14,365 bases of DNA. Origin: an uncultured Eubacterium sp. GTDB taxonomy: Bacteria; Bacillota_A; Clostridia; Lachnospirales; Lachnospiraceae. Each line of letters begins with the position of its first letter. The first letter of the stretch is position 1. The notes beneath the pieces are model-generated. The model saw only the letters and a list, made by a program, of their open reading frames with translations, had not been told where the DNA came from and searched no databases. Location: NCBI GenBank assembly GCA_948759685.1, contig CAQBGY010000059.1, positions 1 through 14,365 on the forward strand, written 5' to 3'. The position numbers and the translations under genes were made by a program. This document shows positions 5,514-11,500 of the stretch, piece by piece.

Positions 5514-8312
5514 ATGAAAGTAACTATTCACAAAATTGCATCTTTATTTTTATCTTTTGCATTGGTTGTAACATCAATCAATGTTCTTCCGGCAGATACT
5601 GTGATAAAAAAGGTAAAAGCAGAAGAAATCAAGGTAAATTTAGACAATGTTACAGTTGATGCAGACATTGTAAATGGCGGAGATGCTGAAATCATCAGAG
5701 CTTTAGGGTCGGATAGTATGATGATAGATGGTATTTCTTACAAAAACTATACGAAATATGAAGGTGTAACAGCATCTGCTTCATCAGAGAAGAATGCAGC
5801 AAAAAAAGCAATTGATGGAAATACAGACAGCAGATGGGAGTCAGAGCATGGAGTAGATCCACAACATTTAACTGTAGATTTAGGTAATCTATATTCGATT
5901 AAAGATATTGCCATTTACTGGGAGGGAGCTTCTGCAAAAGAATATACTGTAGAAGTTTCGGCAGATGGAATAAATTTTCAGACATTGACACAGATTACGG
6001 ATACACATGGAAAGAGAACAGATAATCTGAAATTGTCTGATGAAATTCGTGTAAGAACAGTCAGAATTAGCTGTACTGCCAGAACAACGAATTATGGCGA
6101 TTCCATATTTGAAATTGGATTTTTTGGAAATGACCCTCAGGGAGAGCTTATCCCTGTTTTGTCAAACTTAAGAATCAGAGATTATTACAGATATACCGGA
6201 AAATATATCGTATATTTTAATGAGGCTGGGGAGTCAGCAGGATATAATTTTTATATTGATAATAAAGATAATAAAGTGAAAACTGTAAAAGGTTCCGGTT
6301 ACTATCTTTCAGAAAAGGAAATCGGAGATTTATCTCCGGGAGAACATATTTTGTATGTTGCCAATACAGATGAAACAGGAAAAGAGTCTACTATGGTTAG
6401 TGCAAAATTTACTGTACAGGGAAATGCAGGAACTAATACAGATATTGCACAGATATATATTTACACAGAAGGGAATATATCAAGCAGTTATCATGAGAAT
6501 GCAGATGTTACAGTGTCAGTAATTGATAAAAATGGAGGAAATAGTAAAGATTTTGTTGATAGCGGATGTAACATAAAAATTCGTGGTAATACTACAGCAG
6601 GGGCACCAAAGAAACCATGGAATATTAAACTTAGCAAAAAACAAAGTTTATTAGGTATGGAAAAAGGAAAGAAATGGTGTCTGTTAGCAAATGCTTTTGA
6701 TAAGGCGTTAATAAGAAATAGTTTAGTCCACGATTTTGCTGAAGAGGTTGGAGTTCCTTATCCCTGTGACAATAGATTTGTGGAAGTTTATTTAAATGGC
6801 AAGTTTAATGGAAATTATTTGATTACAGAAGCTGTCGAGGCAAAAAAAGAAAGAATAGACATTGATGCGTATAATGCAGAGAGTAATGATATTTTATTAG
6901 AGCTGGGTACAAGAAATGAACCGGATGTGGATCATTTTACAACAGATATTCTTAGAACAACATTTGATGTAAATGATCCGGAAAAGGGAGATGACTTAAC
7001 AGATGTCCAGGTAGATGAAAAAATTGAAAGAGTCAAGCAATACCTGAATAATTTTGAGACAACATTACGTAACCGGAATTATGAAGAGATATTACAATAT
7101 ATTGATGAAGATAGTTTTGTAAATTTCTATATTATAAATGAATTATTTAAAAATGTTGATTTTAATTTTAGCTCTACAAGATTTTTTATTAAAGATAATA
7201 AGGTATATGCAGGTCCATGCTGGGATTATGATTTATCCAGTGGAAATTGTAAATCTTCATTTTATAAAGATTACTATGTAGATGGTGTCAGCTATAAAGG
7301 CTATTATTGTCAGAATATGAACTGGTATAGACAGTTGTTCTTAAATGATACATTCTATAATAAAGTAAAAGATAGATATAAAGAACTACAATATAAGATT
7401 CAGAATATTTATAAGAATGATTCGGAAACAGAGATAAGTGTAAAATATTTAGTTGAAAATTATGGAGCATCATTTGAAAGAAATTACAGACCTGAAAACG
7501 AGCTGGGTGCAGGTTGGTTTTTAACCAATGATGATGGATATAGTTATGCTGCAGAATCTGGCTGGGAAACATGGCAGGAGCCGATAGAGTTTTTACGTGA
7601 CTGGATGGAGCAGAGAAATATATGGCTTTGTGGCCAGTGGGGAATAGATATGGCAAAGGCATATGAAGACAGCAAGCCGGTTGAACCTCCGACAACGTTA
7701 CCTGAGACAACATCAATACAGGAGACAACACCGGCACCTGAGACAACATCAACACTGGAGACAACACCGACACCAGATACAACACCGGCGCCTGAGACAA
7801 CACTGGCACCTGAGACAACACCAGCGCCTGAGACAACATTAACACCGGACACATCACCGGCACCTGAGACATCACCGGCACCTGAGACAACGCCAATACC
7901 AGAGACAACAACACCAGAGGTTACTGTATTAGAAACAACTGAGGAACAGACTACACAAACACAGACTACATCAAATGTTTCAAATTCAGGCAATAATAAA
8001 GCGACTGCTTCAATCAAAGTCGCTAAGGGAAAGGTAAATAAAGCATTAAAAAAGAAAAATGCAAAGAAAATTAAATTAATTTTCAAGAGATTGAAGAATG
8101 TAACAAAGTATGAGGTGAAAATTTCTTCTTCTAAGAAATTTACCAAGAAAAAAACGGTTACAAAACTGGTTAAAAAGATAAAAGTTTATCTTCCAGTTAA
8201 AAAATTGAGGAAAGCTAAAAAGCTGTATGTTAAGGTTAGAGGTGTAAGAGTAGCTAAAAAGATTCGTTATTATGGTGCATGGAGTAATAGAAAAGTTGTA
8301 AAAATAAGATAG
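5514..8312 (+). CDS. Secreted discoidin-FN3-CotH kinase-like protein with Thr/Pro repeat linker and basic C-terminal domain
   Basis: Residues 1-36 are a signal peptide (VKA-EE). Residues about 75-206 are an F5/8 type C (discoidin) module with AIDGNTDSRWES, LTVDLGNLYSIKDI and a closing FEIGFFG, usually glycan- or lipid-binding. Residues about 213-303 are FN3-like (YYRYTGKYIVYF). Residues 310-716 are the CotH domain: KIRGNTT (R357), WCLLANAFDKALIRN, GNYLITEAVEAKKERIDI, putative catalytic Asp549 in NVDFNFSS, and GPCWDYDLSSGN with Asp571 and Asp573. All expected CotH segments are present. Residues about 725-826 are a PAPETT repeat linker. Residues 834-932 are a 99-residue FN3-like domain with 33 Lys, 7 Arg and a single Glu, ending YYGAWSN, homologous to the end of the 2-565 gene. 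The ATG follows a near-perfect AAAGGAGGT. The gene has its own promoter and a strong terminator, so it is probably monocistronic. The kinase substrate is not known; the basic tail may bind anionic wall polymers or be a phosphorylation target. Confidence 0.92.
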   Translation: MKVTIHKIASLFLSFALVVTSINVLPADTVIKKVKAEEIKVNLDNVTVDADIVNGGDAEIIRALGSDSMMIDGISYKNYTKYEGVTASASSEKNAAKKAIDGNTDSRWESEHGVDPQHLTVDLGNLYSIKDIAIYWEGASAKEYTVEVSADGINFQTLTQITDTHGKRTDNLKLSDEIRVRTVRISCTARTTNYGDSIFEIGFFGNDPQGELIPVLSNLRIRDYYRYTGKYIVYFNEAGESAGYNFYIDNKDNKVKTVKGSGYYLSEKEIGDLSPGEHILYVANTDETGKESTMVSAKFTVQGNAGTNTDIAQIYIYTEGNISSSYHENADVTVSVIDKNGGNSKDFVDSGCNIKIRGNTTAGAPKKPWNIKLSKKQSLLGMEKGKKWCLLANAFDKALIRNSLVHDFAEEVGVPYPCDNRFVEVYLNGKFNGNYLITEAVEAKKERIDIDAYNAESNDILLELGTRNEPDVDHFTTDILRTTFDVNDPEKGDDLTDVQVDEKIERVKQYLNNFETTLRNRNYEEILQYIDEDSFVNFYIINELFKNVDFNFSSTRFFIKDNKVYAGPCWDYDLSSGNCKSSFYKDYYVDGVSYKGYYCQNMNWYRQLFLNDTFYNKVKDRYKELQYKIQNIYKNDSETEISVKYLVENYGASFERNYRPENELGAGWFLTNDDGYSYAAESGWETWQEPIEFLRDWMEQRNIWLCGQWGIDMAKAYEDSKPVEPPTTLPETTSIQETTPAPETTSTLETTPTPDTTPAPETTLAPETTPAPETTLTPDTSPAPETSPAPETTPIPETTTPEVTVLETTEEQTTQTQTTSNVSNSGNNKATASIKVAKGKVNKALKKKNAKKIKLIFKRLKNVTKYEVKISSSKKFTKKKTVTKLVKKIKVYLPVKKLRKAKKLYVKVRGVRVAKKIRYYGAWSNRKVVKIR
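5739..7674 (+). repeat. F5/8C-FN3-CotH block, copy A (paralogous to 12060-14013)
   Basis: The protein encoded here (residues about 76-720) aligns module by module with residues about 1167-1817 of the giant CotH protein. Matching landmarks are NTDSRWES/NADTRWES, GASAKEYTVEVSADG/NASAKDYTVEVSTDG, YTGKYIVYFN/YTGKYILEFN and the CotH domain itself. The match is clear in protein; the DNA is diverged, so this is an old duplication. Confidence 0.75.
7713..7910 (+). repeat. Eleven in-frame 18-bp repeats encoding xxPETT
   Basis: Eleven consecutive hexapeptide units (SIQETT, PAPETT, STLETT, PTPDTT, PAPETT, LAPETT, PAPETT, LTPDTS, PAPETS, PAPETT, PIPETT) fill exactly 198 bp. They link the CotH domain to the basic tail. 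Long antisense open frames across this stretch are artefacts of the repeat composition. The 18-bp period matches the repeats at 98-169. Confidence 0.92.
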
Positions 8313-8315
8313 TAG

Positions 8316-8357
8316 AATAGTGGGTAATAAAACGTTTTTATTACCCACTATTTTTTT
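8316..8357 (+). terminator. Strong intrinsic terminator after the F5/8C-CotH gene
   Basis: A perfect 17-bp stem (8316-8332 with 8336-8352, including GTGGGTAAT/ATTACCCAC) closes a 3-nt loop and runs into seven T (8351-8357). It starts 4 bases after the stop codon at 8312. It isolates this gene from the giant CotH gene downstream. Confidence 0.93.
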
Positions 8358-8454
8358 GTGCACTTTACCCAAAAAAAATTAAATAAATTGGGGAAAAAGT
8401 TGTAAAAAATCGATTTTAAATATTACGGGTTGTTCAAAGAGCTAAAAGTGTTTT

Positions 8455-8471
8455 TATGGTTTCGTTTACAT
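8455..8471 (-). promoter_or_regulatory. Candidate cre site (CcpA operator)
   Basis: Read on the - strand, ATGTAAACGAAACCATA fits every position of the 17-base consensus WTGNAARCGNWWNCAWW. It lies about 20 bp upstream of the likely -10 of the giant CotH gene, where CcpA could repress or otherwise modulate initiation. This would put the gene under carbon catabolite control. Only the match and position are seen; binding is inferred. Confidence 0.5.
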
Positions 8472-8490
8472 ATCACTATTGATAGAAAAA

Positions 8491-8499
8491 TGCTAAGAT
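8491..8499 (+). promoter_or_regulatory. Probable extended -10 promoter of the giant CotH gene
   Basis: TGCTAAGAT is a TGN extension plus TAAGAT (4 of 6 to TATAAT); no good -35 is seen at 17 bp. TTGATA at 8479-8484 has only poorly matching partners (TATATT at 14 bp, TATTTA at 16 bp). The exact start is uncertain. A 12-bp palindrome AAAATCGATTTT (8406-8417) lies further upstream, with no assigned role. Confidence 0.35.
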
Positions 8500-8514
8500 A
8501 TATTTAGGATAAAA

Positions 8515-8529
8515 AGAGCAAAATGCTCT
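8515..8529 (+). other. Small hairpin in the leader of the giant CotH gene
   Basis: AGAGCA (8515-8520) and TGCTCT (8524-8529) form a 6-bp stem with an AAA loop. It lies about 20 nt before the ribosome site AAGGAG (8550-8555). It could stabilise the 5' end of the mRNA. It is not a terminator, as no T-run follows. Confidence 0.3.
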
Positions 8530-8561
8530 CGGAATAAAAATAAACTAAAAAGGAGAGAAAT

Positions 8562-11500
8562 ATGAAGAGAAAAATGAGAAAGGTGTCAGCAATGATTTTA
8601 AGTCTGGTAATGGTCTTATCAGGCATTAGCTTTACACCAAAAGAAGCAAAGGCAGAAGATATTTCATTGCCTGACAGTACACAGATAACATCACTGAATG
8701 CACCAAAGAAAGCCTATTTATGTGATTTTAGAACAGGAAGTGGTGGGTTTGAAATTGTTTTTGATGATGTAGATAAAGATACATATCAAATAGCAGGTAC
8801 GGATGAAAAAGCATTTGATGTCTATGTGGGCACAGAGAAAAAAACAACTGTAACTAAATCTGGTTCAGCTGTGGATATCAGTGACTGGGGATTTGTAGAA
8901 GGAGAGACTTATGAAATTACAGTAAAACAGGTTTTAAAGAGAACGAATGTAGATGGTGTCGAAGAAATTCTTGAGAGTAAAGCTTCAGCAGTAAATTATT
9001 TTACATACACTACTAAGAAAGCTGATAATATTGACACAGGCATTGCAAAAATATATGTAACAACTACAAGAGATGAAAAAACACGTAACCATGATTTATA
9101 TAAATCCGGAGATAAGGTTGATGTGAAGTCATCATTGGTAGTCTATAATGCCGATGGCAAAATTGATTCTGAAGGCAGTGGAACGATTAAACTCCGTGGT
9201 AATTCTACATCTACTGGACAGAAGAAACCATATAATATTAAATTTGACAGTAAGACAGATGTGTTCGGGTTTGGAAAAGCTAAGAAATGGAGTTTGTTGT
9301 CAAATACATTTGACAAAGCACTAATTAGAAATCAAATTGGTGTACAATTCCATCATAAAGTAATGGAGGCAAACCAGGAATTTCAATATACCAGTGAATG
9401 TGAACCGTTTGACTTTTATCTGGATGGACATTATATGGGAGCATATCTTCTTCTGGAGTCAGTAGAAGCAGGTTCTACACGTGTAGATATTGATGCAGAA
9501 AATCCGGATAACCATGAGATTCTTTTAGAACTGGATATGACAGACAGAGATGCAGGAAAAGATGCTCATTTAGATGCCCATACTACATTGATGAATGTAG
9601 GATTTACAATTAATGAACCGGAAGGTCCGGGCAGTGATGCAGCAAATCCAAACAATGAAGATCATCAGGAGTGGTTAGAGTTTAATGAAATGTATGCAGC
9701 AAAGAAAACATATACGCTGAATTATTTAAATACTCTGGAGTCGAAAATACAAAATGGTGGTGATGGAACATTAGATGAAATCGGAGAATTAATTGACGTA
9801 GATTCTTTTGTGAACTATTATATCACGGCAGAATTGTTTCGCATTACGGATGTAAGTTTCAGCTCTGTACGATATTTTATTAAGAAGTCAGCGGATGGGA
9901 CAGAAAAGCTATATGCGGGACCTCTTTGGGACTTGGACTTATCAAGTGGTAATGCAGATGGTGCGGCAGCAAATCCTGATAATGATATGCATGCCCAGAA
10001 TAATCCTTGGTTTGGTGCATTGATGAAAAATAAAGAGTTTGCATCAAGAGTTACAGAGAGATTTAATGAAGTTCTTCCTGAAATTAATAAACTGGTTGCA
10101 ACTGATGGAACAATTGATACTGTAGTAAAGACATTGAGAAAGTCTATTGATGCTAACTATAGTAATTTGGCATTTAATAAATATTCTATAGATAAAACAG
10201 GTGTGAATACCGGATGGGGTATTGATAAATTATATACAGCAGGAGAGCATGAGTGTGCAACCGCGGACGAAGCGAGAGCCACTGGAAATGTATCAGGTTC
10301 TTTAAAGATATATGATAATTATGATGGTTATTTAAATGATTTTAAGACATACATGTCTGGAAGAATTAAATATCTAAAAAAACAGTTTGATGCAACAGAT
10401 TACGAAGAGGTTTTCACAGATATAGAAGATCAGATGGGCAGTTATGCGTATAATCTGGCGAAGAAGAAAAAAACAACGATTTATAAGAATTGCAATAATG
10501 AAGGAAAATTGGAATTTTTAAATGATGGACAGTTAACTAATGGTTATCTCGCATTGACAAATGCGGAAACATCCAGTGCATGGGGTAATGAAAATGGAGA
10601 CCCGGTATATGCAACGATTGATTTGGAAAAATATTATAAAGCAGATACGATTGATAAGATTGTTGTTCAGTATAAAGACGGTCAGGACAATGATACTGTT
10701 TTGAATAAAGCATATCGAATACAGTACTCTATTGACGGAAAAAATTTCCGTGATGTAGCATCAATGGAAAGGGCAGTACTGGATGCAGATAACCGAACAA
10801 TTGATGATGTGAGCAGTGTTATGGGAATTGTAAGATATGTAAGACTTTATTTCCCAAAACAGGCAGCATATGGAATGCAGATTCGTGAGTTTGCTGTGCT
10901 TGATACAGACAAAAATGCTGAAACAGTAGAAGGTGAAAAGGTTGCAGATGTAACAAATCTTACGTTGACAGTGCCACAGGATAATCATATAGGGGTACAG
11001 TTTGATGCCAGTGAGACTGATAATGTGACATATACCATTTTTATAGATGGAGAGGAAATCCTGACTGATGCTAAAGCAGGAGAACAAAATATAATTAGTG
11101 ATGTGAAAACAGGCAAACATACGGTTAAAGTTCAGGTAATGAATGTTAATGGATTTGTTTCTGAAGGTGTCAGTGGTACTGTAATGGTAACAGGACCAAT
11201 ATCATTAGAAGAAATGGTTGGAAATGCTAATTATAATGTGGCATTAGGAACAGATTCTACTTATAGTTCATGGAAGGAAGGTATTAATAATAGTAAGGCA
11301 ATTACGGATGGTATTATTCATAATCACGATAATTATGTAGGTATTCACGTAGATGGAGCTCACAATAATACAGGATATTATCAGATTAACCTGAATGAGC
11401 CAATTAGTACCGGATCAATTGATGAAATTGTAGTCTGGTATCGTGATGGAAGAAATAATCTGGCGCCAATCGATATTGGTTATACAATTCAGTATTCAGA

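Noticed and set aside
7288..8146. Long antisense open frames (200 and 208 codons) over the linker of the F5/8C-CotH gene
   Set aside because: They read the complement of the PETT repeats and give low-complexity products (LSQVPV, VVSGAG). There is no ribosome site, and the sense frame has full family motifs.
2720..8312. CotH proteins as spore coat components
   Set aside because: Signal peptides, discoidin/FN3 modules, glucanase neighbour and no nearby spore coat genes point to a vegetative surface role; the CotH name is kept only as the family.
2..8312. Cellulosome (dockerin), LPxTG or SLH anchoring of these proteins
   Set aside because: I looked at all four visible C-termini and found no dockerin calcium repeats, sortase motif or SLH repeat.
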